Source: Nocardioides cavernae | GTDB lineage: Bacteria; Actinomycetota; Actinomycetes; Propionibacteriales; Nocardioidaceae | NCBI RefSeq assembly: GCF_016907475.1 | Contig: NZ_JAFBCA010000001.1 | Span: 1,364,001-1,428,000, forward strand | DNA length: 64,000 nt | Direction of reading: 5' to 3' | Shown here: in pieces, positions 22,835-32,041 of the stretch | How the letters are laid out: every line of letters starts with the position of its first letter | How positions within the stretch are numbered: the stretch's first letter is position 1 | Notes under the pieces: model-generated | Database searches by the model: none | What the model saw: only the letters and a program-made list of their open reading frames with translations | What the model was told of the DNA's origin: nothing | Translations under genes and position numbers: made by a program

Positions 22835-23053
22835 TCAGCGGGTGGTGCCGGGCGGGATGTCGTCGTTCTTGCCGTCGAGGGAGTCGAGGGCGTCGCGCGC
22901 CTTGCCGGTGGCCTGGTCGATCTTGTCGGCGTGCTTGCCGCCGGTCTTCTCGTTGACGACGCTGCCGGCCTTGTCGATGCCTTGCGCGATCCTGTCGCCG
23001 TGCTGGTCGACGGCGTCGGTGAGCTTTGCCTTCGCCTTGTCCAGGAAACTCAT
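22835..23053 (-). CDS. Rv0909-like small antitoxin-family protein
   Basis: A 72-aa Lys/Asp-rich helical protein beginning MSFLDKAKAKLTDAVDQHGD and containing EKTGGKHADKIDQATGKARD, the pattern of the actinobacterial MT0933/Rv0909 antitoxin family. GAGGAGGACCC precedes the ATG. No toxin-like gene sits beside it; the neighbour is a Nudix hydrolase. Family naming as antitoxin is historical and its role here is open. Confidence 0.8.
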   Translation of the reverse strand: MSFLDKAKAKLTDAVDQHGDRIAQGIDKAGSVVNEKTGGKHADKIDQATGKARDALDSLDGKNDDIPPGTTR

Positions 23054-23138
23054 GGGTCCTCCTCGGGACGGGCCGGCCCACCACGGCGGGTGAGGACTCC
23101 GGCACTGTCGACCCTAGCCACGCTGCGACAATCGGGGC

Positions 23139-24053
23139 ATGCCTCGTCCGGTCGTCGCCCTCGTCGGTGCCACGGCGTCGGGCAAGACGGGCCTGAGCCT
23201 CGACCTCGCCGAGCGGCTCGGGGGAGAGGTCGTCAACACCGATGCGATGCAGGTCTACCGCGGGATGGACGTCGGCACTGCCAAGCTGCCCGCCTCGGAG
23301 CGCCGCGGGATCCCGCACCACCTGCTCGACCTCTACGAGGTCACCGCCCCGGCGACCGTCGCGCTCTTCCAGGGCTGGGCGCGCGACGCGATCGCCGACA
23401 TCCGCGGCCGCGACGCCACCCCCGTGCTGGTCGGCGGATCGGCGCTCTACACCCGCGCGATCGTCGACCGCTTCGAGTTCCCGGGCACCGACGAGTCGCT
23501 GCGGCGCGAGCTCGAGGTCGAGCTCGAGCGGGTCGGCAGCCACGCGCTGCACCAGCGACTGGCGGGGGTCGACCCCGAGGCGGCCGCGCAGATCGTGCCC
23601 GACAACGGACGCCGCGTCGTCCGTGCACTGGAGGTCGTCGCGCTCACCGGGAGGCCGTACAGCGCGAGCCTCCCGCAGCTCGAGTACGTCGACCCGCTGA
23701 CCGTGCAGGTCGGCGTCGACATCGACCGGCCGACGCTCGACGCGCGGATCGCCCGGCGGGTCGAGGAGATGTTCTCGGGCGGGTTCGTCGAGGAGGTCGA
23801 GGCGCTGCTCTCCCGCGGCCTCGCCGACGCGCGCACCGCGTCGCGGGCCATCGGCTACCGGGAGGTGATGGGCTACCTCGACGGCGACCGCACCCTCGCC
23901 GCGGCGATCGAGCAGACGACCGTCGCCACCCGCCGCTTCGCGCGCCGCCAGGACTCGTGGTTCCGCAAGGACCCGCGCATCGTGTGGGTCGCGCACGACG
24001 ACCCCGACCGCGTGGAGAAGGCGGTCGGGGCGGTCGAGCGGCTCGGCGGCTGA
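23139..24053 (+). CDS. miaA: tRNA dimethylallyltransferase MiaA
   Basis: MiaA adds the isopentenyl group to N6 of A37 in tRNAs reading UNN codons; MiaB then modifies it further. The 304-aa enzyme has the P-loop VGATASGKTGLSLDLA, the DMAPP-binding TDAMQVYRGMDVGTAK segment, GGSALYTRA and the C-terminal tRNA-binding RRFARRQDSWFRKDPRI. Start at ATG 23139. Coding ends one base before the convergent quinone reductase stop. Confidence 0.96.
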   Translation: MPRPVVALVGATASGKTGLSLDLAERLGGEVVNTDAMQVYRGMDVGTAKLPASERRGIPHHLLDLYEVTAPATVALFQGWARDAIADIRGRDATPVLVGGSALYTRAIVDRFEFPGTDESLRRELEVELERVGSHALHQRLAGVDPEAAAQIVPDNGRRVVRALEVVALTGRPYSASLPQLEYVDPLTVQVGVDIDRPTLDARIARRVEEMFSGGFVEEVEALLSRGLADARTASRAIGYREVMGYLDGDRTLAAAIEQTTVATRRFARRQDSWFRKDPRIVWVAHDDPDRVEKAVGAVERLGG

Positions 24054-24054
24054 A

Positions 24055-24684
24055 TCAGGCCGCGGCCGGCTCCGGTCGTACGACGTCGGGGTGGCCCGGT
24101 CGGTCGGGGCGACCCGGTCGAGCAGCGTCGGCGGCCCCGAGGTCGGCCGCGTCCCGGATCCAGGTGGCGAGCTGCTCCTCCGTGCGACCGCGGACGTCGG
24201 CGTACCGGGTCAGCCTGGTGGGCTTGATGCCGCAGAACTCCATGGTGCGGCCGCGGACCTGCTTGACGGTGCTGTCGCCGACGAGCGGGAGGTACCACCG
24301 CGGCGAGTCGGAGGTGACCGCGAGCCGCCCGGTGCGCCCGGCGAGGAGGCCTTCCGGCATGCCGTTGTCCTTGTAGCGGAAGGCCCAGCCGCGCTCGAGC
24401 GTGCGGTCGAAGAAGCCCTTGAGGAGGGCGGGCACCGAGCCCCACCAGAGCGGGGTGAAGACGGCGACGTGGTCGGCCCACTCGAGCAGCGCCTGGGCGC
24501 GGGCGAGGTCGGGCTCGAGCACCTGCGGGGTGCGGTAGCCGGTGCGCAAGGTGAGGTCGAAGTCGAGGTCGCGCAGCACGAGCGAGGTGGCGGACGCGGC
24601 GGCGCCGGCGGCGTACGACGTGGCGAGGTGCGCGGTGAGCGAGGCGGGGTCGGGGTGGCCGTCGATGACGAGGACGTTGCCCAT
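24055..24684 (-). CDS. Flavodoxin-fold NAD(P)H quinone reductase (KefF/MdaB type)
   Basis: A 209-aa protein of the NQO1-like flavodoxin family: VLVIDGHPDPASLTAHLA (FMN phosphate loop), FTPLWWGSVPALLKGFFDR (isoalloxazine and substrate region). Such enzymes reduce quinones in two-electron steps and protect against redox cycling. It diverges from a TetR regulator gene across 66 bases that hold a TGGACAACGTCCA palindrome, so it is probably the TetR target. Confidence 0.9.
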   Translation of the reverse strand: MGNVLVIDGHPDPASLTAHLATSYAAGAAASATSLVLRDLDFDLTLRTGYRTPQVLEPDLARAQALLEWADHVAVFTPLWWGSVPALLKGFFDRTLERGWAFRYKDNGMPEGLLAGRTGRLAVTSDSPRWYLPLVGDSTVKQVRGRTMEFCGIKPTRLTRYADVRGRTEEQLATWIRDAADLGAADAARPGRPDRPGHPDVVRPEPAAA

Positions 24685-24715
24685 GGCGGGCTCCTATCTG
24701 GACAGTGACAAGAAT

Positions 24716-24731
24716 CTGGACAACGTCCACA
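24716..24731. promoter_or_regulatory. Candidate TetR operator
   Basis: TGGAC-AAC-GTCCA is a perfect short palindrome in the divergent promoter region between the quinone reductase and tetR genes; ATCTGGACA occurs again just upstream. Assignment rests on symmetry and position only. Confidence 0.5.
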
Positions 24732-24750
24732 TTGGAGTAGGATGTTGCTC

Positions 24751-25326
24751 ATGTCAAGATCTGCGAGCGGATACCACCACGGCAATCTCCAGGCCGCGCT
24801 CGAGGACGCCGCGCTCGACCTGCTCGAGACCACGTCCGCGGCGAAGATCAGCCTGCGTGAGGTCGCGCGCCGGGCCGGCGTGAGCCACAACGCGCCCTAC
24901 CACCACTTCGGCGACCGGGCCGCGCTGCTCAGCGCGCTCGGCGTACGCGGCATGGCGGCGCTGCTGGCCGCCCAGGAGGAGGCGGTCGCTGCGGCGGACG
25001 GGACGGTCGAGAAGGTGCGGGCGCTCGGGCTGGCCTACGTGAGCTACGCCGCCGCCCACCCGCAGGCGTTCGCGCTCGTCTTCGACCCCGACTACTGCGC
25101 CGCCGGTGCGCCCAGTGCGGAGATGGCGCCGCTGATCACCCGCAACGAGGAGCTGCTCGGCTCCCTGGTCGGCGAGCTGGTGCAGGAGCCCGGCTACGAG
25201 GGGCGCGACCCGATGGCCCTCTCGGCCGCGCTGTGGTCGACCGTGCACGGGATGGCGCAGCTGATCACCCTCGGGCACCTCCCGGTCGAGGCGGCCCAGC
25301 CCGCGCTCGACGCCCTCGTCCGATAG
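24751..25326 (+). CDS. TetR-family transcriptional regulator
   Basis: A 191-aa TetR protein with an N-terminal DNA-binding domain (YHHGNLQAALEDAALDLLE, then ISLREVARRAGVSHNAPYHHF) and a C-terminal ligand domain of the WHG type. The second ATG (24751) is preferred because AGGA sits eight bases before it; the ATG at 24742 would have the ribosome site too close. It diverges from the flavodoxin-fold reductase and probably represses both. Confidence 0.9.
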   Translation: MSRSASGYHHGNLQAALEDAALDLLETTSAAKISLREVARRAGVSHNAPYHHFGDRAALLSALGVRGMAALLAAQEEAVAAADGTVEKVRALGLAYVSYAAAHPQAFALVFDPDYCAAGAPSAEMAPLITRNEELLGSLVGELVQEPGYEGRDPMALSAALWSTVHGMAQLITLGHLPVEAAQPALDALVR

Positions 25327-25374
25327 GCACGCTCGATCAAGCGCGGTGTCGGTGGTCGGTGCCATGGTGGTCCG

Positions 25375-25893
25375 ATGGCGACGATCTACTACACCGGCTG
25401 CACGCTCGACGGCTTCATCGCGACCGACGACCACTCGCTCGACTGGCTCACCTCGCGCGACATCGACATGGAGGGCCCGATGGGCTACCCGGGGTTCCGT
25501 GAGCGGCTCGGGGCGTGCGTGATGGGCGCGACCACGTGGCAGTGGATCCTCGACCACGACGACGACCCGTGGGGCCCGCTGCCGACGTGGGTGCTGACCC
25601 ACCGCACCTTCCCGGAGGCGCCGCCGAGCGTGCGGTTCGACCGTGACGACGTCCAGCGGGTCCACGCCGAGATGACCGAGGCCGCCGACGGCAAGGACCT
25701 GTGGGTCGTGGGCGGCGGCGAGCTGGTCGGGCAGTTCCACGACGCTGGCCTGCTCGACGAGGTGTGGATCCAGTACGCGCCGGTGACCGTCGGCAGCGGT
25801 GCTCCCGTGCTGCCGCGACACGTCGAGCTGCGCCTCGAGGAGGTCGCTCGCAACCGCGACTTCATGTGCGGGCGCTACTCGGTCGTCCGCTGA
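25375..25893 (+). CDS. Dihydrofolate reductase-like (RibD C-terminal) protein
   Basis: A 172-aa RibD_C/DHFR-fold protein: YYTGCTLDGFIATDDHSLDWL at the start, MGATTWQWIL, then LWVVGGGELVGQFHDAGLLDEVWI, the NADPH-binding GGG motif. Members of this family in actinobacteria are mostly uncharacterised NADPH-dependent reductases and differ from true FolA. Single gene, ATG at 25375, 49 bases after tetR. Confidence 0.88.
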   Translation: MATIYYTGCTLDGFIATDDHSLDWLTSRDIDMEGPMGYPGFRERLGACVMGATTWQWILDHDDDPWGPLPTWVLTHRTFPEAPPSVRFDRDDVQRVHAEMTEAADGKDLWVVGGGELVGQFHDAGLLDEVWIQYAPVTVGSGAPVLPRHVELRLEEVARNRDFMCGRYSVVR

Positions 25894-25971
25894 CCGACGC
25901 ACCCCCGGGGGTGTTGGACAACCCGCAGGGGCAGCGGCAGGGTGGGGACATCGACTCTCGGGAGGATCCCC

Positions 25972-27840
25972 ATGCCCCACCTCGCCCGCCGCGTCACCGC
26001 CGGCGTCTCGGCTGCCAGTGGACTGGCCGTCGCCGCAGCCCTCGTCGCCACACCGGTGCCCGCCCAGCCCGCAGCGCAGGCCGCGCCGGCGCCGTCGACC
26101 ACGTCTGAGCGCCCGACCGTCAAGGACCCGACCGCGGTCGGCAAGGGCGGCGCGATCAGCACGGTCGACCCCGAGGCCAGCGCGGCCGGGCTCAAGGTGC
26201 TCAAGGCGGGCGGCAACGCCGTCGACGCCGCGGTGGCGGCAGCGGCGACGCTCGGCGTCACCGAGCCCTACAGCGCGGGCATCGGCGGTGGCGGCTACTT
26301 CGTCTACTACAACGCCAAGTCCGGCAAGGTCCGCACCCTCGACGGCCGCGAGACCGCGCCGATGAAGATGCCGCAGGACGCGTTCATCGACGACGCGACC
26401 GGCAAGCCCTACACGTTCACCCCCGACCTGGTCACCAGCGGTGCGAGCGTCGGCACGCCCGGCACCCTCGCGACCTGGGACAAGGCGCTCGGCAACTGGG
26501 GCACGCTGTCGCTCGGCGACGCCCTCGCGCCCGCCACCAAGGTCGCGCGCCGCGGGTTCAAGGTCGACGAGACGTTCCGCCAGCAGACCCTCGACAACGA
26601 GGAGCGCTTCGCGGCGTTCAAGGACACGAAGAAGCTGTTCCTGCCCCAGGGCGACGCACCGAAGATCGGATCGATCTTCCGCAACCCCGAGCTCGCCGAC
26701 ACCTACGACCTGATCGCCCAGCGCGGCACCAAGGCGTTCTACCGCGGGACGCTGGCGCGGCTCATGTCGGAGGTGGTGCGCAAGCCGCGCACGTCCAAGA
26801 ACACCGACCTCCCCGTGCCCGCCGGATGGCTCACCGCGCGCGACCTGCGCGACTACAAGGTCCGCTCGCAGCGCGCCGCGAAGACGAGCTACCGCGGCCA
26901 CGACGTCTACGGCATGGCGCCGTCGTCGTCGGGCGGCACGACCGTCGGGGAGGCGCTCAACATCCTCGAGCGCTACGACCTCTCGGCGATGACCCCCGAG
27001 CAGGCGCTCCACCACTACCTCGAGGCCAGCGCGCTGGCCTACGCCGACCGCGGCAAGTACCTCGGCGACCCGGCCTTCGTCGACGTCCCGACCAAGCGGC
27101 TCCTCGACGACAAGTTCGCTGCCGAGCGGGCCTGCTCCCTCAACCCGACGAAGGCGGCGACCAAGCCGGTCCCGGCCGGCGACGTGACGTCGTACGACGG
27201 CGTGTGCACCGCCGCGTCGTCCGCGAAGGGCACGACCGACGCCGACACCGAGAACATCTCGACCACCAACCTCACGGTCGCCGACCAGTGGGGCAACGTC
27301 GTCGAGTACACCCTCACCATCGAGCAGACCGGCGGCTCGGGCATGGTCGTGCCGGGTCACGGCTTCCTGCTGAACAACGAGCTCACCGACTTCTCGACGG
27401 TGTACGACGCCGCCGACCCCAACCGCATCCAGCCGGGCAAGCGCCCGCGCAGCTCGATGTCGCCGACGATCGTGCTGAAGGACGGCAAGGCGTTCCTGGC
27501 GCTCGGCTCGCCCGGCGGCTCGACGATCATCACGACCGTGCTGCAGATGCTGGTCAACCGCATCGACCTCGGCATGACGATCGAGGAGGCCATCGCGGCG
27601 CCGCGCGCCACCCAGCGCAACTCCGCCAACGTGACCGCCGAGCCGGCGTTCATCGCGACCTACGGGCCGGCGCTGACCGCCCTCGGTCACACCCTCGTCC
27701 CGGCGGGCGACGCGTTCACCAGTGCCGCAGAGATCGGCGCGGCGACGGCGATCGAGCTCGGTCCGCGCAACCGGATGACCGCGGTGGCCGAGCCGAGCCG
27801 TCGCGGCAAGGGTTCGGCGAAGGTGGTCGACGCGCGCTAG
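25972..27840 (+). CDS. ggt: Secreted gamma-glutamyltransferase
   Basis: A 622-aa exported Ntn-hydrolase: signal peptide (hydrophobic core about residues 12-30, Ala-rich cleavage region), large subunit with GGNAVDAAVAAAATLGVTEP and GIGGGGYF, then the autocleavage site in ENISTTNLTVAD, where a Thr becomes the N-terminal nucleophile of the small subunit; the usual TTH is TTN here. The small subunit holds LTDFS and the oxyanion region RPRSSMSPT. GGT transfers or hydrolyses gamma-glutamyl groups, e.g. from glutathione or poly-glutamate. GGGAGGA fixes the ATG at 25972. Confidence 0.93.
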   Translation: MPHLARRVTAGVSAASGLAVAAALVATPVPAQPAAQAAPAPSTTSERPTVKDPTAVGKGGAISTVDPEASAAGLKVLKAGGNAVDAAVAAAATLGVTEPYSAGIGGGGYFVYYNAKSGKVRTLDGRETAPMKMPQDAFIDDATGKPYTFTPDLVTSGASVGTPGTLATWDKALGNWGTLSLGDALAPATKVARRGFKVDETFRQQTLDNEERFAAFKDTKKLFLPQGDAPKIGSIFRNPELADTYDLIAQRGTKAFYRGTLARLMSEVVRKPRTSKNTDLPVPAGWLTARDLRDYKVRSQRAAKTSYRGHDVYGMAPSSSGGTTVGEALNILERYDLSAMTPEQALHHYLEASALAYADRGKYLGDPAFVDVPTKRLLDDKFAAERACSLNPTKAATKPVPAGDVTSYDGVCTAASSAKGTTDADTENISTTNLTVADQWGNVVEYTLTIEQTGGSGMVVPGHGFLLNNELTDFSTVYDAADPNRIQPGKRPRSSMSPTIVLKDGKAFLALGSPGGSTIITTVLQMLVNRIDLGMTIEEAIAAPRATQRNSANVTAEPAFIATYGPALTALGHTLVPAGDAFTSAAEIGAATAIELGPRNRMTAVAEPSRRGKGSAKVVDAR

Positions 27841-27868
27841 CTGCCGGTCGGGGTGGGACACTCTCGGC

Positions 27869-28654
27869 GTGAGCTACCCCTTCCTCAAGGGCCACGGCAC
27901 GGAGAACGACTTCGTCGTGCTGCCCGACGCCGACGGCACCGTGCACGGCGACCTGTCCGAAGAGCGGGTGCGGGCCCTGTGTGACCGGCGCTCCGGCATC
28001 GGCGGTGACGGGGTGCTGCGGGCGGTCCGTGAGGGCGACGGGTGGTTCATGGACTACCGCAATGCCGACGGGTCGGTCAGCGAGATGTGCGGCAACGGCA
28101 TCCGGGTCTTCGCTCGCTACCTCCACGAGCGCGAGGGCGAGGCCTTCCCGATGAACATCCGGACCCGCGCCGGGGTGAAGGTCCTCGACCGGTCCGGCGA
28201 GGAGTTCACGGCCGACATGGGCCGACCCGAGGTGCTGGGCGAGACCGAGGTGTCGGTGATGGGCCGGTCGTGGCCGGCGCTCCACGTCTCGATGGGCAAC
28301 CCCCACGCCGTGGCGTACGTCGACAACCTGGCCGAGCCGGGCCCGCTGCTCGAGCCGCCGGAGCACGACGACTCGATCTACCCCGAGGGTGTCAACGTCG
28401 AGTTCGTGGTGCGCCGCGGCGAGCGCCACGTCGCCATGCGCGTCCACGAGCGCGGGTCGGGGGAGACCCGCTCGTGCGGCACCGGCGCGTGCGCGGTGGC
28501 CGTCGCCACGGCACTTGCCGACGACGCGCCCCGCGGGACGACGTACCGCGTGGACGTCCCCGGCGGGACGCTGCACGTGGTGTGGACCGAGGACGACCGG
28601 GTGCTGATGACCGGCCCCGCCCTGCTCGTCGCCGAGGGCGTCACCGACTTGTGA
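27869..28654 (+). CDS. dapF: Diaminopimelate epimerase
   Basis: DapF converts LL- to meso-diaminopimelate for lysine and peptidoglycan. The 261-aa enzyme has the two catalytic Cys motifs SEMCGNGIRVF and RSCGTGACAVAVA, plus LKGHGTENDFVVL at the N-terminus and SMGNPHAVAYVDN. GTG start at 27869, 28 bases after ggt. Members of Nocardioides typically have LL-DAP in the wall, so the enzyme would mainly serve lysine synthesis if this genus is right (inference). Confidence 0.96.
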   Translation: MSYPFLKGHGTENDFVVLPDADGTVHGDLSEERVRALCDRRSGIGGDGVLRAVREGDGWFMDYRNADGSVSEMCGNGIRVFARYLHEREGEAFPMNIRTRAGVKVLDRSGEEFTADMGRPEVLGETEVSVMGRSWPALHVSMGNPHAVAYVDNLAEPGPLLEPPEHDDSIYPEGVNVEFVVRRGERHVAMRVHERGSGETRSCGTGACAVAVATALADDAPRGTTYRVDVPGGTLHVVWTEDDRVLMTGPALLVAEGVTDL

Positions 28655-28816
28655 GGCGAGCAGCGTCGACCGAGGGACGAGGTCGACGGGTGGGCTCGAC
28701 CAGGTCGAGTGGCCGCGCGTCTGAGGAACGAAGGCGCGCACGGCTGTACCGAGACCCCGCCCCACGTGCCGACCTCCTGCGTCGGTCGTCGCTGCCCGTC
28801 TCATAGCATCCCGGCC

Positions 28817-29593
28817 ATGGACATCACCGGATCCACCGCCATCGTCACCGGCGGCGCGAGCGGCATCGGTGCCGCCGTCGCCCGCGCCCTCGCTGCGAAG
28901 GGCGCGGTGGTCGTCGTCGCCGACCTCAACGCCGAGAAGGGCGAGGCGCTGGCCGCCGAGATCGGCGGCGTCTTCGCCTCCGTGGACGTGACGAAGACCG
29001 ACCAGGTCGCCGCCGCCGTCGAGGCCGCTGCCGAGATCGCCCCGCTGCGCGCGTGCGTGAACTCAGCCGGCATCGGCTGGGCCCAGCGCACCATCGGCCG
29101 CGACGGGCTGCTGGAGCAGGCGCACGACCTCGACGCCTTCCGCAAGGTCGTCGAGATCAACCTCATCGGCACCTTCGACATGACCCGCCAGGCCGCGACC
29201 GTGATGAGCCGCAACGAGCCCGACGCCGACGGCCAGCGCGGCGCGATCGTCAACCTCGCCTCGGTCGCCGCCTTCGACGGTCAGATCGGCCAGGCGTCGT
29301 ACTCCGCCTCCAAGGGCGGCGTCGTCGGCATGACCCTCCCGGTCGCGCGCGACCTGTCCGCGGCCGGCATCCGGCTCAACACGGTGGCGCCCGGGCTGAT
29401 CGACACCCCGATCTACGACGCGTTCCCCAACCCCGACGAGTTCAAGGCCAACCTCGGCCAGAACGTGCTCTTCCCCAAGCGCCTCGGTCACGCCGAGGAG
29501 CTCGCCAGCATGGTCGTGGAGTGCCTGACCAACTCCTACATGAACGGCGAGACGATCCGCGTCGACGGCGGCATCCGGATGCCACCCAAGTGA
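28817..29593 (+). CDS. Short-chain dehydrogenase (3-hydroxyacyl-CoA dehydrogenase type 2-like)
   Basis: A 258-aa SDR with NAD-binding TGGASGIGAAVARAL, acidic strand end VVADLNAEK (prefers NAD), NSAG, catalytic Ser in VNLASVAAFDG and YxxxK in ASYSASKGG. The LGQNVLFPKRLG segment and overall pattern match HSD17B10-like enzymes that oxidise 3-hydroxyacyl-CoA. CATAGCAT lies close before the ATG, suggesting a leaderless transcript. Long, low-content upstream stretch 28655-28816 shows nothing recognisable. Confidence 0.88.
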   Translation: MDITGSTAIVTGGASGIGAAVARALAAKGAVVVVADLNAEKGEALAAEIGGVFASVDVTKTDQVAAAVEAAAEIAPLRACVNSAGIGWAQRTIGRDGLLEQAHDLDAFRKVVEINLIGTFDMTRQAATVMSRNEPDADGQRGAIVNLASVAAFDGQIGQASYSASKGGVVGMTLPVARDLSAAGIRLNTVAPGLIDTPIYDAFPNPDEFKANLGQNVLFPKRLGHAEELASMVVECLTNSYMNGETIRVDGGIRMPPK

Positions 29594-29645
29594 GGTCCGG
29601 CCCCACGCCTGCCGCCGGCTGACTGGTCCAGACCGTCGTCCACGA

Positions 29646-29676
29646 TTCGGGCGATCCCGGGCACGGGACGCCCGAA
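29646..29676 (+). terminator. Hairpin after the SDR gene
   Basis: TTCGGGCG (29646-29653) pairs with CGCCCGAA (29669-29676); inside, TCCC pairs with GGGA. Located 53 bases after the stop and followed by AGGG rather than a T-run, as common for GC-rich actinobacterial terminators. Confidence 0.6.
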
Positions 29677-29729
29677 AGGGTGGATGGTGCGGGAGGGAAC
29701 AATGCATCACTGCCTGTGGGGGGCGAACG

Positions 29730-30437
29730 ATGACGAACGTGGTGGAGCCGCGCGCAGCGGCTGACAGCGACGACAGCGAGCTGGCGACGCTCGTACGACG
29801 GTGGATGGGGGTGCGCCGCGGTGGTGCCCTGCGGGTCGCGCCCGAGAAGCCTGCCCGCACGGAGTCGGCACGACCAGGACCCGCGCCCGAGCCGGCGGCG
29901 TCGCTCGGCGTGACCGAGCGACCGCCACCGGCCGCAGTCCGCCCGCTTCCGCGCCGGCCGGTCGGCGACGAGCCCGAGCAGGCGAGGCGCGTGGCCGTGC
30001 TGATCGACGCCCGCCGTATCTCGGCCGACGCCGCCGCCGGGCTGCTGGACCGCCTGCCGGGGCGCGGCTCGGTCACCGTGTGCCGCGCCTACGCCGACTG
30101 GACGTCCTCCGACCTCGGGTCGTGGGTCGAGCACCTGCGTCGGCAGGGGCTGCACTCGTTCCACCAGGTCGCCGACGACGACGAGCAGGCGCGTGTGGCG
30201 CTGGCCATCGACGCCGTCGACATCGCTCGTGAGGCATCCGTCGACGAGGTGGTCCTGGCCGGCGACATGACCTCGATGCTGCCGCTGCTGCACCGCCTGC
30301 ACGCGGCCGGCGTACGCGTCGTGGTGGTGGGTCCCGGGCACACGCCGCACGACGTGCGGGCGGCGTGCGATGAGTTCGTGGACGACGGCTCGCTCGTGGG
30401 CGAGCCCGCGGTCGCGGTCGGGCGACACCGCGCCTGA
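29730..30437 (+). CDS. NYN-domain (PIN-like RNase fold) protein
   Basis: A 235-aa protein: an N-terminal variable region rich in Pro/Arg (residues 1-85) and a C-terminal NYN/LabA-type domain starting RRVAVLIDARRISADAA, with SVTVCRAYADWTSSDLGSW, then AIDAVDIAREASVDEVVLAGDMTSML, matching the acidic-residue positions of NYN nucleases (D near 92, D near 159, D near 180). NYN proteins are predicted RNases. The ATG follows a G-rich site. Activity here is a family prediction. Confidence 0.82.
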   Translation: MTNVVEPRAAADSDDSELATLVRRWMGVRRGGALRVAPEKPARTESARPGPAPEPAASLGVTERPPPAAVRPLPRRPVGDEPEQARRVAVLIDARRISADAAAGLLDRLPGRGSVTVCRAYADWTSSDLGSWVEHLRRQGLHSFHQVADDDEQARVALAIDAVDIAREASVDEVVLAGDMTSMLPLLHRLHAAGVRVVVVGPGHTPHDVRAACDEFVDDGSLVGEPAVAVGRHRA

Positions 30438-30509
30438 GACCGGGCGCGCGTCAGCCCTGCGCGAAACCGTTCGCGCAGGTGAGCCCGGGCGACCTACCCT
30501 TGTCGACAT

Positions 30510-32033
30510 ATGACGAACGCACCTGACTTCAACCTGCGTGACGCCCTCGACGCCACCCGCGCCTGGGACGACGACACGATCCAGCTCGACGACGAGCTGC
30601 TCGAGGGCGACGACTTCGAGTCCGGCTACGCCGACGACGTCGACTACGACGACGCCGACCCCGAGGAGCTGACGGTCGGCGCCCAGGAGCTGGCCGAGCG
30701 GCATGCCCTGCGGCGCGTGGCGAGCCTGCGCACCGAGCTCGAGGACATCACCGAGGTCGAGTACCGCCAGCTCCGGCTGGAGAAGGTCGTGCTCGTCGGC
30801 GTGTGGACCGGCGGCACCGTGACCGACGCCGAGAACTCGATGGCCGAGCTCGCGCTGCTCGCCGAGACCGCCGGCTCCGAGGTGCTGGAGGCCGTCTTCC
30901 AGCGCCGCCAGTCGCCCGACCCGGCGACCTTCATCGGTCGCGGCAAGGTCGAGGCGATCCGCGAGATCGTCCAGGCGACCGGCGCCGACACCGTGATCTG
31001 CGACGGCGAGCTCGCGCCCAGCCAGCTGCGCAACCTCGAGGACAAGATCAAGGTCAAGGTCGTCGACCGCACCGCCCTGATCCTCGACATCTTCGCCCAG
31101 CACGCGAAGTCCAAGGAGGGCCAGGCGCAGGTCGAGCTGGCCCAGCTGCAGTACATGAAGCAGCGCCTCCGCGGCTGGGGTGGCAACCTCTCCCGCCAGG
31201 CCGGTGGCCGTGCTGCCGGCGGTGACGGCATCGGTGGCCGCGGCCCCGGTGAGACCAAGATCGAGACCGACCGGCGCCGCATCAACACCAAGATCGCCAA
31301 GCTGCGCCGCGAGCTCAAGGAGATGCGCGGCACCCGCGACGTCAAGCGCCAGTCGCGGCGCCGCAACCACATCCCCAGCGTCGCGATCGCCGGCTACACC
31401 AACGCCGGCAAGTCCTCGCTGCTCAACCGGCTGACCGACGCCGGCGTGCTGGTGGAGGACTCCCTGTTCGCGACCCTCGACCCCACGACGCGTCGTACGA
31501 CGACCAGTGACGGCCGGGTCTACACGATGTCCGACACCGTCGGCTTCGTCCGCCACCTCCCGCACGGCCTCGTCGAGGCGTTCCGCTCGACGCTGGAGGA
31601 GGTCGCCGACTCCGACCTGCTGCTGCACGTCGTCGACGGGTCGCACCCCGACCCCGAGGGCCAGATCGCCGCGGTGCGTGAGGTGCTCGCCGAGATCGGC
31701 GCGACCAAGGTCCCCGAGATCATCGTGATCAACAAGGCCGACGCCGCCGATCCGCTGGCGATCAGCCGGCTCAGGGCGCGCGAGCCGCACAGCGTGGTGG
31801 TGAGCGCCAGGACCGGCGAGGGCATCGAGGAGGCGGTGCGGACGATCGAGTCCGAGCTGCCCCGGCCGCAGGTCGAGTTCGACGTGCTCCTGCCCTACGA
31901 GCGCGGCGACCTCGTCAACCGGATCCACCAGGAGGCCGAGATCGGCTCGATGGAGCACACCGGCGACGGCACGCTCGTGGTCGGCCGCGCCAACGCCGAC
32001 CTCGCCGGCGAGCTCGAGGCGTACGCCCGCTGA
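30510..32033 (+). CDS. hflX: Ribosome-associated GTPase HflX
   Basis: HflX is a GTPase that binds the 50S subunit and splits stalled or antibiotic-bound ribosomes. The 507-aa protein has an N-terminal domain with RRQSPDPATFIGRGK and the glycine-rich GRGPGETKIETDRRR helix linker, and a G domain: G1 GYTNAGKSSLLN, G3 DTVGFVRHLP, G4 NKAD, G5 SARTGEG. About 45 acidic residues at the N-terminus precede the usual start, a length seen in actinobacteria. Downstream lies a strong two-hairpin terminator. Confidence 0.95.
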   Translation: MTNAPDFNLRDALDATRAWDDDTIQLDDELLEGDDFESGYADDVDYDDADPEELTVGAQELAERHALRRVASLRTELEDITEVEYRQLRLEKVVLVGVWTGGTVTDAENSMAELALLAETAGSEVLEAVFQRRQSPDPATFIGRGKVEAIREIVQATGADTVICDGELAPSQLRNLEDKIKVKVVDRTALILDIFAQHAKSKEGQAQVELAQLQYMKQRLRGWGGNLSRQAGGRAAGGDGIGGRGPGETKIETDRRRINTKIAKLRRELKEMRGTRDVKRQSRRRNHIPSVAIAGYTNAGKSSLLNRLTDAGVLVEDSLFATLDPTTRRTTTSDGRVYTMSDTVGFVRHLPHGLVEAFRSTLEEVADSDLLLHVVDGSHPDPEGQIAAVREVLAEIGATKVPEIIVINKADAADPLAISRLRAREPHSVVVSARTGEGIEEAVRTIESELPRPQVEFDVLLPYERGDLVNRIHQEAEIGSMEHTGDGTLVVGRANADLAGELEAYAR

Positions 32034-32041
32034 ACCTGCCT

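Noticed and set aside
24754..27861. Very long open frame opposite tetR, ggt and neighbours
   Set aside because: It is the antisense shadow of strongly supported genes; its protein is Arg/Gly/Val/Leu-rich low-complexity sequence with no family features. The same applies to long antisense frames over nrdJ, the DinG-like gene and hflX.
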